DNA from: Bdellovibrio sp.
GTDB lineage: Bacteria; Bdellovibrionota; Bdellovibrionia; Bdellovibrionales; Bdellovibrionaceae
Assembly (NCBI GenBank): GCA_024711265.1
Contig: JANJTG010000091.1
Location: 1-32,932, forward strand
Direction: 5' to 3'
Length of the DNA: 32,932 nucleotides
A model generated the notes under the pieces. The model was given only the letters and a program-made list of their open reading frames with translations. It had not been told where the DNA came from and did no database searches. Within the stretch, counting starts at the first letter, position 1; every line of letters starts with the position of its first letter. The translations under genes and the position numbers were made by a program. This document shows, piece by piece, positions 25,837-32,932 of this stretch.

Positions 25837-27940
25837 GATCAGCTTCGGTCGCCCGCATTGGGATACCGCCTACGAATTTGAGTTCGAAGGAAAACAGTTT
25901 GAAGTTCAAAGATTCAGCGCCAATTTTTCCGTCGAGACAGTTCGTCGTTTGATCGAGAGTCTTCGCAATCAAGTCGATGCTTTTGCTTTGACCAGTTTGC
26001 CTCCGGTCATTAAGTTGGATCAAAAAAGTTACGTCCATCGTCAGTACTTGGAAATCATGGGTATTCCGTCACCAGTGCCGCTGTGTGATGGGACGGGGCT
26101 GCGTGAGATCGCAAATATCAATTCATTGGTGAAACATATCGAGGCAGGAAGTATTCAACCTGATCGCGGCGTGTTTTTTCCTTCGGCGGTCTTTTCGACA
26201 GAGTTGGAAGAGTATATTCGAGATCGTTATCGTAAATCGGTCTACATTGGCGACGCGTATTCGCTCTTAGGTGTTCCGTGGTTGATTCAACCTTTTCCTG
26301 GTCTGATGACATTGTCAAAGCTTGTTTTGAATGTCGCTAACTTTAAAGATTTACGAAAGAACACGCCTTTGGCGGAAACTAAGCTACAAAAGATGAGTCG
26401 TTCTTCGTTAGCCGCGCAGGTTGAAAATATCCAATATGTTTTCTGCGATCTGCCCTTCTTACTTCTTTTTGATACCGCAACGGAGTTTGTTCGCGGGAAG
26501 GACTTGGTGATTTGGTCTTCGCATCCTTTGATGGAGGCGGAAGCTAAGAAGTTTTCCCCGCGCAGTATTATCAATTTATTCCCGGAAAACTACCGCATCC
26601 ATCCTTATATGAACTATTCTGTTTTGGATGCGACCTTGCGTTTGTCTCATGGGCGAACGGCGCCATTGACGATTGAAGAGTGGGAGCAGATTCTGACCGA
26701 AGACACGGAGATTCGTCAGGTGGCCCGCAAATATGTCATGACTCGAAATGTTTCGACACAGGCGAAAATATCTTCTGGCATGAATACGGTGAAAAATAAG
26801 ATCTTGGGTCAACCAGAGCCTGACTTTGCCTTTGTGATCCACGCATTGTCACACCAGGATTTTATGCGTTTACCGATTTTATCGGCGTTAAAACACATGC
26901 CCAAAGAGTGGAATGACCCCTTTGACCGAATGGCAGCGAAGGCTCCTCCTTTTGTGCATGGCCATATTAAGCATATTATCAGTTCAGAGACGGGTGAAGA
27001 GATTAACGGTATTCTTTATGCTTTGCCGGCCACTCCGAAAGTGCTTAAAGAGACTGATCCTGAGGTGATCTATCGAAAAATCGAAAGTCTTTGTTATGAT
27101 GCCGCCAATCGCGGTGCGAAGATGATTGGTTTGGGGGCGTACACCAAGATTGTGGGGGACCAGGGTATCACCATCAATCAAAACAGTCCTATCCCGGTGA
27201 CCACGGGAAACAGTTTGAGTGCGTCGGCCACCCTGTGGGCCCTGAACGATGTGGTTCGGAAGATGCACCTTTTGAATATGGATCCACAAAATGGGTTGGT
27301 CGATGGCATGGCAATGGTCATTGGGGCCACGGGTTCGATCGGGCAAGTCTCTGCCAAACTTTTAGCTTTGGTGTTTAAGAAGCTTTGTTTGGTGGCTCCG
27401 CGTATGAATCGTCTGCAAGAGTTGAAATATGAAATTCAAAAGATGTCGCCACACTGTGAAGTCATCGTGGCGACAGATGCGAATGAACTGGCGGGTGAAG
27501 CGGACGTACTGGTGACGGCAACCTCTGCTTTAGACCACAAGATCGTCGATGTGATGAAGTTAAAACCCGGAGCGGTTGTCTGTGATTGTTCAAGGCCTTT
27601 GGATTTTGATATTGAAGATGCGAAAAAGCGTCCTGATGTGTTGATTATTGAATCCGGCGAAGTGGTCCTGCCAGGACCAGTGGAGCTAAACTGTGATATC
27701 GGCCTTCCGGGCAACACGGTCTATGCGTGCTTGGCAGAGACCGCCTTATTGACCCTTGAAAAGAGATACGAAGCCTTTACCATGGGGCGAGATATTGAAT
27801 GGGACAAGGTGAAGCAGATTTATAAAATGGCCCGTCGCCACGGAGTTCAATTGGCGGCGATTCAGGGTCACACGGGGATTATTACGGACAAAGAGATTGA
27901 ACTCACAAGACAACTGGCATTATCAAAACGAAGGAAATAG
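25811..27940 (+). CDS. Two-part protein: unknown N-terminal half, acyl-ACP-reductase-like C-terminal half
   Basis: 709 residues; GGAG 5 bases before the ATG. Residues ~365-709 resemble the cyanobacterial long-chain acyl-ACP reductase along most of its ~340-residue length. FVIHALSHQDFM is like the start of that enzyme, followed by GAKMIGLGAYTKI, a Rossmann motif GATGSIGQ (505-512), and YACLAETALLTLEKRYEAF, in which C640 aligns with the acyl-accepting Cys. The end HGVQLAAIQGHTG also fits. Such enzymes reduce fatty acyl-ACP or acyl-CoA to the aldehyde with NADPH. Residues 1-~350 match no family I know; they contain FCDLPFLLLFD and are not a membrane domain. Its position between a dehydrogenase and a lipid carrier suggests a role in fatty aldehyde or modified lipid synthesis. 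Confidence 0.72.
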   Translation: MKNSYRIAEISFGRPHWDTAYEFEFEGKQFEVQRFSANFSVETVRRLIESLRNQVDAFALTSLPPVIKLDQKSYVHRQYLEIMGIPSPVPLCDGTGLREIANINSLVKHIEAGSIQPDRGVFFPSAVFSTELEEYIRDRYRKSVYIGDAYSLLGVPWLIQPFPGLMTLSKLVLNVANFKDLRKNTPLAETKLQKMSRSSLAAQVENIQYVFCDLPFLLLFDTATEFVRGKDLVIWSSHPLMEAEAKKFSPRSIINLFPENYRIHPYMNYSVLDATLRLSHGRTAPLTIEEWEQILTEDTEIRQVARKYVMTRNVSTQAKISSGMNTVKNKILGQPEPDFAFVIHALSHQDFMRLPILSALKHMPKEWNDPFDRMAAKAPPFVHGHIKHIISSETGEEINGILYALPATPKVLKETDPEVIYRKIESLCYDAANRGAKMIGLGAYTKIVGDQGITINQNSPIPVTTGNSLSASATLWALNDVVRKMHLLNMDPQNGLVDGMAMVIGATGSIGQVSAKLLALVFKKLCLVAPRMNRLQELKYEIQKMSPHCEVIVATDANELAGEADVLVTATSALDHKIVDVMKLKPGAVVCDCSRPLDFDIEDAKKRPDVLIIESGEVVLPGPVELNCDIGLPGNTVYACLAETALLTLEKRYEAFTMGRDIEWDKVKQIYKMARRHGVQLAAIQGHTGIITDKEIELTRQLALSKRRK

Positions 27941-27948
27941 GAGATGTC

Positions 27949-28647
27949 ATGAAGACACTTTTGGCTGTAGGCGTTTTAGCTTTTTCGTTCCACGCGGGGG
28001 CGGCAGAAGATCCGGCAGAGTGGGTGAAAAAGGCCGACAATATTCGGAATCCTGCTGAATCCTATGAAATGAAAATCAAAGTCGAAACCTCAGAAAACAC
28101 ATCGGTCTTTCAAGTCTACCTAAAGGGTCAGGACAAAACTTTGATTGTGACAAAAGAGCCTGCACGAGACAAAGGGCGCAACATGTTGATGTTGGATCGT
28201 GATTTTCACGCCTATGTTCCCAATTTAAAGCGTTCGATGCGGTTGTCCTTGGCACAAAAACTTTCCGGCCAGGTCGCAAACGGGGACATCTCTCGCACAC
28301 GTTGGTATGGCGACTACTCTGTCATGAAAGAGGCTGAAAGCAATGGCGAGATCCAACTTCTTCTTAAAGGAAATAAAGACAATCTGACTTATGCCTGGAT
28401 TCGCCTGTGGCTGAAAAAGGGAAGCTTTGAGCCTTTACGTGCTGAGTACTTGGGGCTTAACGGAAAGACCATACTAAAAAAGGCCAGCTTCGAAGACTAT
28501 AAAAGCATTGCCGGGGCCGTTCGGCCGACCACTTTAAAAATCGAAGATACCAACAAACAGATCAGTCATATTCGTATTTTAGAGATGGGTAAAAAAGACT
28601 TTTCTGACTCCTTCTTCTCAGTTCGCAATATGGAAAGCATGAAGTAG
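27949..28647 (+). CDS. LolA-like periplasmic lipid/lipoprotein carrier (PF17131-type)
   Basis: 232 residues, signal peptide ~1-18 (ending GAA). It matches the outer-membrane lipoprotein-sorting-like family: KGRNMLMLDRDFHAYVPNLKR followed by SLAQKLSGQVANGDISRTRW are its typical stretches, within a half-barrel fold like LolA/LolB. LolA ferries lipoproteins from LolCDE through the periplasm. Proteins of this LolA-like family occur beside ABC or RND exporters and may carry other lipids. AGGAG precedes the ATG. It lies 8 bases after the reductase-like gene and 1 base before the barrel gene. Confidence 0.78.
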   Translation: MKTLLAVGVLAFSFHAGAAEDPAEWVKKADNIRNPAESYEMKIKVETSENTSVFQVYLKGQDKTLIVTKEPARDKGRNMLMLDRDFHAYVPNLKRSMRLSLAQKLSGQVANGDISRTRWYGDYSVMKEAESNGEIQLLLKGNKDNLTYAWIRLWLKKGSFEPLRAEYLGLNGKTILKKASFEDYKSIAGAVRPTTLKIEDTNKQISHIRILEMGKKDFSDSFFSVRNMESMK

Positions 28648-28648
28648 A

Positions 28649-29713
28649 GTGAGGACCGGCTTTTTCTTATTCTTTTTGATGATTTCAATGGGAGCGAGAG
28701 CCGACCTCACGGGCGCGGCTCGCTATGAATATATTCGTGGCAAAGAAGAAGAGTTGGCCCACCGACTTATTATCAAATCGAAAATGAATTCCTCTTTGGG
28801 GCCTTTTGGAGTTTTTATTGAGGGCTTTGGCGAATTTGAAACGAATGAGGATCAAGCCTTCATCCGTCGATCCCCTTCTCGAGGATATTTGCAAGAGGCT
28901 TACTTCGAGTTTAAAAAAGACTCATTTTATGTGCGCGTGGGACGACAGGCTTTACGTTGGAGCGAAAGTTGGAGTTTGCCCTCGTTGGATGTGTGGACCG
29001 GGCGGCGCTGGAATCGTCTTTTCTTTGATCCTCTGGCGGATCAACTGACTCATTCGACGGGGATTTCATTTTCTTACACCACGGAAAACACCTCCCTGGA
29101 TCTTGTCGGTATCGGAGAACTTGCGGAAACCTTTTATCCCATTCCGATTCCCGAGGTGGAGAACGAAAAGAATTCCAGCTTTGGAGGGCGCTTTAAGTGG
29201 AATGTCGGGGGATTTGGACTTTCTGCGATGAGTGCCCAGGTTCTTCGCAAGAACCACTATGGAGTGAGTGGAAACTACGCTTTTGACTCGGCGGTTCCCA
29301 AGATAGAAATTGGCTATGTCGATGATACGACACCAGGACTGACGGTGAAACGTGATCAGATGTTTTCAACGCTGGGATGTGATTTGTTTTTGGGAAATTG
29401 GGTGGTGCTTCCCCAGGTCACATACTTCCAAGTGAATTCGGTTCTGGGAACTGAGTATCAGACTTCGTTTTACGCCTCGGCGCAATGGAACCCCGATCGT
29501 CATGACGTGCAGGTTCTTTTTTTTCAAAACCCTCAAAGCAAAGAGGCGTTTATGAGCGCAAGTTATGGATACAATGTGACGGATTATTTTACGGCCTCGG
29601 GATTTGTGCAAAACTATGCGGGACAAGAGGGCCTTTATAAATTTTATGAAGAAATCACGGGGGGACTCGTGGTGGGCTTGCGATTGGAACTGACTGGAAA
29701 TTTAGCCTTTTAA
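28649..29713 (+). CDS. Outer-membrane barrel protein, DUF1302/porin-like
   Basis: 354 residues from a GTG one base after the previous stop, so it is translationally coupled. Signal peptide ~1-18 (ending ARA-D). The mature chain has alternating beta-strand pattern throughout and a stretch VGRQALRWSESWSLPSLDVW like those in DUF1302 and related barrels that often sit next to LolA-like proteins and lipid exporters. The C-terminus ends LRLELTGNLAF, with a terminal Phe recognised by the BAM complex. It may be the outer-membrane receiver or inserter for what the LolA-like protein carries; this is inferred from position only. Confidence 0.65.
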   Translation: MRTGFFLFFLMISMGARADLTGAARYEYIRGKEEELAHRLIIKSKMNSSLGPFGVFIEGFGEFETNEDQAFIRRSPSRGYLQEAYFEFKKDSFYVRVGRQALRWSESWSLPSLDVWTGRRWNRLFFDPLADQLTHSTGISFSYTTENTSLDLVGIGELAETFYPIPIPEVENEKNSSFGGRFKWNVGGFGLSAMSAQVLRKNHYGVSGNYAFDSAVPKIEIGYVDDTTPGLTVKRDQMFSTLGCDLFLGNWVVLPQVTYFQVNSVLGTEYQTSFYASAQWNPDRHDVQVLFFQNPQSKEAFMSASYGYNVTDYFTASGFVQNYAGQEGLYKFYEEITGGLVVGLRLELTGNLAF

Positions 29714-29722
29714 GGAGAGCTT

Positions 29723-30820
29723 GTGGCAAAAGAATACTTTTCGGACTTAAATTATACTTTGGCGAATGAAGACACTCGTATTGAGTTTGAATTGCTACCC
29801 GAAGGTGTGGAGCGAGTTTTCAGCATTGCTGGGTCGGGCGCGCGTTGCCTGCCTTTGATTGCCAAGAATCCGAAGTATTTAGACGTGATCGATATGTCGG
29901 TGAGTCAGCTTTATCTGTGTGAACTTCGTTTGCAGGCGATGAAGACCCTGTCTTATGAAGAGTATTTGTTTTTGATGGGATATCGCGGGGCTTTGCAAAG
30001 CGGCGGTGATTGCGGTGATGATCGAGAGACGATCTTCAAAAAGCTAAAATTATCACCGGAGGCGACCCGCTATTGGATGGACCGAGTGCAGGGCTGGAGG
30101 CCCAAAGGGTTTATCCTCTTGGGTCGATGGGAATCCCACTTCCAAAAGTTGGGTTATCTATTTAGAGATGTCTTAAAATGTGATTTCAGCAAATTCTTTG
30201 CGGCTCAAACCTTGGATGAACAGGTGACGATTTACGAAGAAGAGTGGCCCAAAGTTCGTTGGAATAGCTTTATCCGAATAGCCGCCAGCGAGTATGTTTT
30301 TAATAAATTTTTATATAAAGGACATTTCAGCGGAAAGGCAGAACACAAGACGGAACAACGGGCTCCGTCGCAATTTATTATGGAAGAGTTCGACCGCATC
30401 TTTAGAACTCAACTGGTGCGAAAAAACTATTTTATGCAGATTCTTTTCTTAGGGCGTATTGCTTATGAGGAGGGGCTTCCTTTGGAGGCTCATCAGCACA
30501 TCGTAGAAGCGGTCAAAAAATCAAAAACTGAAATTCGTTATCTGCATGGCAATCTCCTGGAACACTTACCTCGCTATCCATATAACTTTGTCTCGTTGTC
30601 CGACACCATTTCTTATCTTGATCAACAAGACGCCAATCAAATCTTGCAAAAGCTTTCCGCTGAAACTCCTTCGGGAAGTCAAATTGTGATTCGGTCCTTT
30701 ATGAGAGCTCCAACTGAGATTGATTTGCGAAACTGGCAAGAGCTGGGTGATCTGAATCAGTGGGCGCAAAAGAAGGATGGAACGGGCGTGTATCAGTTCC
30801 ATATTTTCAAGAAGATTTGA
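29723..30820 (+). CDS. BtaA-like (DUF3419) S-adenosylmethionine:lipid aminocarboxypropyltransferase
   Basis: 365 residues from a GTG start with AAGGAG 6 bases upstream. It follows the DUF3419 pattern: VFSIAGSGARCLPLIAKNP (32-50), VIDMSVSQLYLCELR (55-69), KLSPEATRYWMDR, LLGRWESHFQ, LDEQVTIYEEEWPKVRW, RKNYFMQILFLGR and, near the end, VSLSDTISYLDQQDA. BtaA transfers the 3-amino-3-carboxypropyl group of AdoMet to diacylglycerol, giving diacylglyceryl homoserine, precursor of the betaine lipid DGTS. The N-methyltransferase BtaB is not next to it. The acceptor here may differ from diacylglycerol. It is the last gene of the operon. Confidence 0.78.
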   Translation: MAKEYFSDLNYTLANEDTRIEFELLPEGVERVFSIAGSGARCLPLIAKNPKYLDVIDMSVSQLYLCELRLQAMKTLSYEEYLFLMGYRGALQSGGDCGDDRETIFKKLKLSPEATRYWMDRVQGWRPKGFILLGRWESHFQKLGYLFRDVLKCDFSKFFAAQTLDEQVTIYEEEWPKVRWNSFIRIAASEYVFNKFLYKGHFSGKAEHKTEQRAPSQFIMEEFDRIFRTQLVRKNYFMQILFLGRIAYEEGLPLEAHQHIVEAVKKSKTEIRYLHGNLLEHLPRYPYNFVSLSDTISYLDQQDANQILQKLSAETPSGSQIVIRSFMRAPTEIDLRNWQELGDLNQWAQKKDGTGVYQFHIFKKI

Positions 30821-30841
30821 TTCTTATTGAATCGGTTTTTT
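30817..30841 (+). terminator. Terminator ending the lipid-gene operon
   Basis: GATTC (30819-30823) and GAATC (30829-30833) pair, extended by two T-G wobbles, with a TTATT loop. Six T's follow. It overlaps the stop codon of the BtaA-like gene. Confidence 0.6.
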
Positions 30842-30859
30842 AAAGATTTTGTAAGGAGA

Positions 30860-30888
30860 TTGAAAATAAATAACTATTTATGTATTCT
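30860..30888 (+). promoter_or_regulatory. Promoter with palindrome filling the -35/-10 spacer
   Basis: TTGAAA (30860-30865) and TATTCT (30883-30888) are exactly 17 bases apart. The spacer holds a perfect inverted repeat, ATAAATA-AC-TATTTAT (30866-30881). A regulator bound there would block RNA polymerase. The PAS-domain gene starts about 18 bases after the predicted transcription start. Confidence 0.6.
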
Positions 30889-30912
30889 ATTCTACAAGTG
30901 GGGGAATAGGGT

Positions 30913-31341
30913 ATGTACCGGTCAAAGGGCTGCTTGTCCTTATTTTTATCGCAACGAGATCTCGTTGTGGATCCGATAGCTATTAAGCTATTAAATGACA
31001 AACAACTTGTGCGCCTTTGGAACTCTCGCGGGGATCTCATTTATTACAATGAACTTCTGCGTAAGGCGACCTCGTATTCTCCTTTGGATTTATGCTATTA
31101 CGATCTGAAGACCTTGTGGTCCTTCGAAGATGATGGCTACGAACGCTTTAAGTCCATTGTTTTGAAGGCTATGATGGGTCAAGAGCTTGGAAAAAACAGC
31201 GACTATATCGTTCGAGAAATTCGAGGAGAGAGGCTTTTGGGTCATCATAAAATCGATATCGCGACTCCCGTCTGGAATGATGGTAAGATCGAAGGAATTT
31301 TGATTGCCGGAACTTGTGATGTGTCAAAAAAAACCGGGTGA
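30913..31341 (+). CDS. Small PAS-domain protein
   Basis: 142 residues, soluble. Residues ~25-140 read like one PAS domain: VRLWNSRGDLIYYN at the start of the sheet, a helical middle (YDLKTLWSFEDDGYERFKSIVLKAM) and DIATPVWNDGKIEGILIAGTCDVSKK at the end. There is no output domain, so it may sense a small molecule or redox state and act through a partner, or bind heme or flavin. The first 20 residues are variable and the exact start is uncertain. A GGGG stretch lies about 8 bases before the ATG. No kinase or regulator is adjacent. Confidence 0.6.
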   Translation: MYRSKGCLSLFLSQRDLVVDPIAIKLLNDKQLVRLWNSRGDLIYYNELLRKATSYSPLDLCYYDLKTLWSFEDDGYERFKSIVLKAMMGQELGKNSDYIVREIRGERLLGHHKIDIATPVWNDGKIEGILIAGTCDVSKKTG

Positions 31342-31415
31342 CAGATAGCAACGAAATCAAATCAATACTGAATTAATACTCATAAATTGCCGACCAGTGG
31401 AAGACGGGAGAATTT

Positions 31416-31562
31416 ATGAGAATTACCAAATATCTTCTACTCTTTTTCTTTCAGATGTTCATTTCGGCGCCATTTTGTCTCAACATGAGAATGGATCTTG
31501 CGATGGTCATTGGGATTGATATCGCCTCCTCAAGGAAAGTCGAAAAATTGCCGATATTTTAG
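31416..31562 (+). CDS. Small hydrophobic exported or membrane peptide (48 residues)
   Basis: An open frame of 48 codons starts at an ATG with GGGAG 5 bases upstream. Residues 6-20 (YLLLFFFQMFISAPF) form a hydrophobic stretch like a signal peptide or single membrane segment; one Cys follows at 21. The rest, to the TAG at 31560-31562, is 27 residues with no clear motif. It ends 5 bases before the lipoprotein gene, so it could be a leader peptide whose translation affects that gene. No family is recognised, and it may also be a decayed gene start. Confidence 0.4.
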   Translation: MRITKYLLLFFFQMFISAPFCLNMRMDLAMVIGIDIASSRKVEKLPIF

Positions 31563-31567
31563 AGGTC

Positions 31568-32134
31568 ATGCTTAAGCAGTCTATTTGGAAAATCAATATT
31601 TTAGCACTACTTGTCGGCGCGATGGCGGGATGTTCGGATGCCAATCCGACAGTTAGCATCTTGCGTTCCATTGAAGGGTTTGATTTTTCCAGTTCTGACA
31701 TTGTGACTGCCAGTCTCAACTCCGTCCCTTTACAAGCCAATTGTTCGGCCTTTGTCGGTGGAGTGGAAATGAGTTTTGACGGGGGAGCGACCTGGATCAC
31801 ACCGACATCGTATGATCCCTCAGCAAAATCAGTTTGTGAAAACGGGTCTTTTTCTGTGACTTTATCTGATTCCCGGGCCCCGCTTAGTGGTATGATGATC
31901 TCTAAGGGACAAGTCTTTACGGTGAAGTTCAGAGCTTTGCCTAAGGTGGGAAGTTGGATTTATCGCGACGTGAGTGTCCGGTATTCTCCGTCCTCACCGT
32001 TATCAGAAGAAATTTTGGCTGGTGCACAAATGCAAACAGGCACAGGAATTGTGTTGCACAGTCGTCTGCGCGGGCAGACTCAGCAGATCTCTCAAGGTGG
32101 GGCGTTTAAAATCCGAGGAAGGATTACACAATGA
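31568..32134 (+). CDS. Lipoprotein of unknown function, upstream of a fibre-like gene
   Basis: 188 residues; signal peptide with lipobox MAGC (C22), followed by Ser-Asp. AGAGG 3 bases before the ATG. The mature part looks all-beta, with VEMSFDGGATWITPTSYDP, a pattern of Ig-like or BNR/Asp-box-like sandwich domains, and two Cys (about 59 and 91) that may pair. Its last codon region overlaps the next gene by ATGA, so the two are translated together. It may anchor or assist the fibre-like protein at the cell surface. Confidence 0.68.
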   Translation: MLKQSIWKINILALLVGAMAGCSDANPTVSILRSIEGFDFSSSDIVTASLNSVPLQANCSAFVGGVEMSFDGGATWITPTSYDPSAKSVCENGSFSVTLSDSRAPLSGMMISKGQVFTVKFRALPKVGSWIYRDVSVRYSPSSPLSEEILAGAQMQTGTGIVLHSRLRGQTQQISQGGAFKIRGRITQ

Positions 32135-32932
32135 AGTTAGTTCTTTCTTTGCTTTTCACACTTGTGGCGTCTTATGCTCAGGCTGTTTCTCCTGGGCCAC
32201 TGTTCACCTATGAAGGGGTTTTGACGGATTCTGCCGGTACGCCGATCACAACGGCTCAGACTGTGACCTTCCAGGTTCTTTATTCTTCTTGTATTGTCTA
32301 TGAAGAAACACAAACTATTTCCCCGGGTTCTGCCGGAGAGTTCAGTGTGATCGTTGGGGCGGGCACTCAGACGGATTCGGCTGGCAACTTGGCGGATCGT
32401 ATTTTTGCTTCGGCAGGCTCTGTGAACTGTCATGGTGGAAGCCCAGTGACCGTCACAGGCTTTGCGACAAGGTCTTTGCATATTCGTATTGGATCGACAG
32501 ATCTTTCTCCAGACGTAACCATTAATAACGTTCCTTTTGCGATCAACTCACAGAAGTTGGCGGATAAAGGGCCTGGTGACTTCGTTCAAGTCAGTGCGGC
32601 TATTTCTCAGGCCAACGTTGAAAGTATTTTTAATCGATACACGAAATTGGATGCGATCTTGAATAATTTCAATTCCGCGGGGACAACTCTTGGTGCCAAT
32701 ATCACAGGGAATGCGGCGACAGCCACTACGGCTACGTCTGCGACCAATGTCACCGGAGTGGTTGCCGTTGCCAATGGAGGAACGGGAGCGACCACGGCCC
32801 CTGCCGCTAGAACAAATTTAGGACTCGGATCGTTAGCGACTCTTTCACCGACGGGAACGGCGGATAACACCACTTATCTTCGCGGTGACGGGACATGGGC
32901 GACGGTTTCTGGTGGCGGTGGTGGTGGAACCA
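32131..32932 (+). CDS. Secreted tail-fibre-like adhesin (3' part missing)
   Basis: 267 residues visible, open to the window end. Signal peptide ~1-18 (ending AQA-V). Residues ~20-140 form a beta domain opening with PLFTYEGVLTDSAGTPI. A helical stretch (~155-180) follows, then the Gly/Thr/Ala repeats of phage-type fibres: GNAATATTATSATNVTG, VANGGTGATTAPAARTNLGLG and TYLRGDGTWATVSGGGGGG. The order signal peptide, globular domain, fibre shaft fits the mosaic trimeric fibre proteins used by Bdellovibrio to recognise prey, in which the C-terminal tip (outside the window) sets binding. GAGGAAGGA precedes the ATG. It could also be a general surface adhesin. Confidence 0.75.
   Translation, partial: MKLVLSLLFTLVASYAQAVSPGPLFTYEGVLTDSAGTPITTAQTVTFQVLYSSCIVYEETQTISPGSAGEFSVIVGAGTQTDSAGNLADRIFASAGSVNCHGGSPVTVTGFATRSLHIRIGSTDLSPDVTINNVPFAINSQKLADKGPGDFVQVSAAISQANVESIFNRYTKLDAILNNFNSAGTTLGANITGNAATATTATSATNVTGVVAVANGGTGATTAPAARTNLGLGSLATLSPTGTADNTTYLRGDGTWATVSGGGGGGT

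Overview
The window looks like chromosomal DNA of a predatory Bdellovibrionota bacterium, most likely Bdellovibrio or a close relative. This is inferred from the mix of envelope genes, many secreted beta-barrels and lipoproteins, an L,D-transpeptidase, and a tail-fibre-like secreted protein of the kind known as prey-recognition fibres in Bdellovibrio. No rRNA, tRNA, CRISPR array, insertion sequence or prophage was seen. Genes are tightly packed, and no gene-free stretch exceeds 300 bases.

Layout. 1-828 (-): start of a heme-binding chemoreceptor, cut by the window edge. 1031-5582 (+): ftsQ-ftsA-ftsZ followed, with a 1-base overlap, by an LpxH-like metallophosphoesterase. 5558-7189 (-): a secreted dual-specificity-type phosphatase and an outer-membrane barrel. 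7353-10605 (+): a Nudix hydrolase and aconitase A. 10779-11576 (+): an L,D-transpeptidase. 11630-13717 (-): an S9 oligopeptidase. 13797-19481 (-): M3 oligopeptidase, NAD kinase, RecN and an NmrA-like oxidoreductase. 19656-20204 (-): a Cys-rich lipoprotein.

20448-23616 (+): an AMIN-domain protein, a small barrel and an FtsX/LolE-type ABC transporter, behind a leader with several hairpins. 23798-30820 (+): six tightly spaced genes for a lipid kinase, an epimerase/dehydrogenase, a large protein whose C-terminal half resembles acyl-ACP reductase, a LolA-like carrier, a beta-barrel and a BtaA-like aminocarboxypropyl transferase. A plausible promoter and a terminator bracket this unit. I read it as a candidate pathway that makes an unusual (possibly homoserine-headed) lipid and moves it to the outer membrane. 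This is the most promising new system in the window.

30913-32932 (+): a PAS-domain protein behind a promoter with a palindrome in its spacer, an unlisted 48-residue hydrophobic ORF, and a lipoprotein overlapping (ATGA) a tail-fibre-like secreted protein that runs off the window end.

All calls come from reading motifs and family resemblance by eye; no database search was run.
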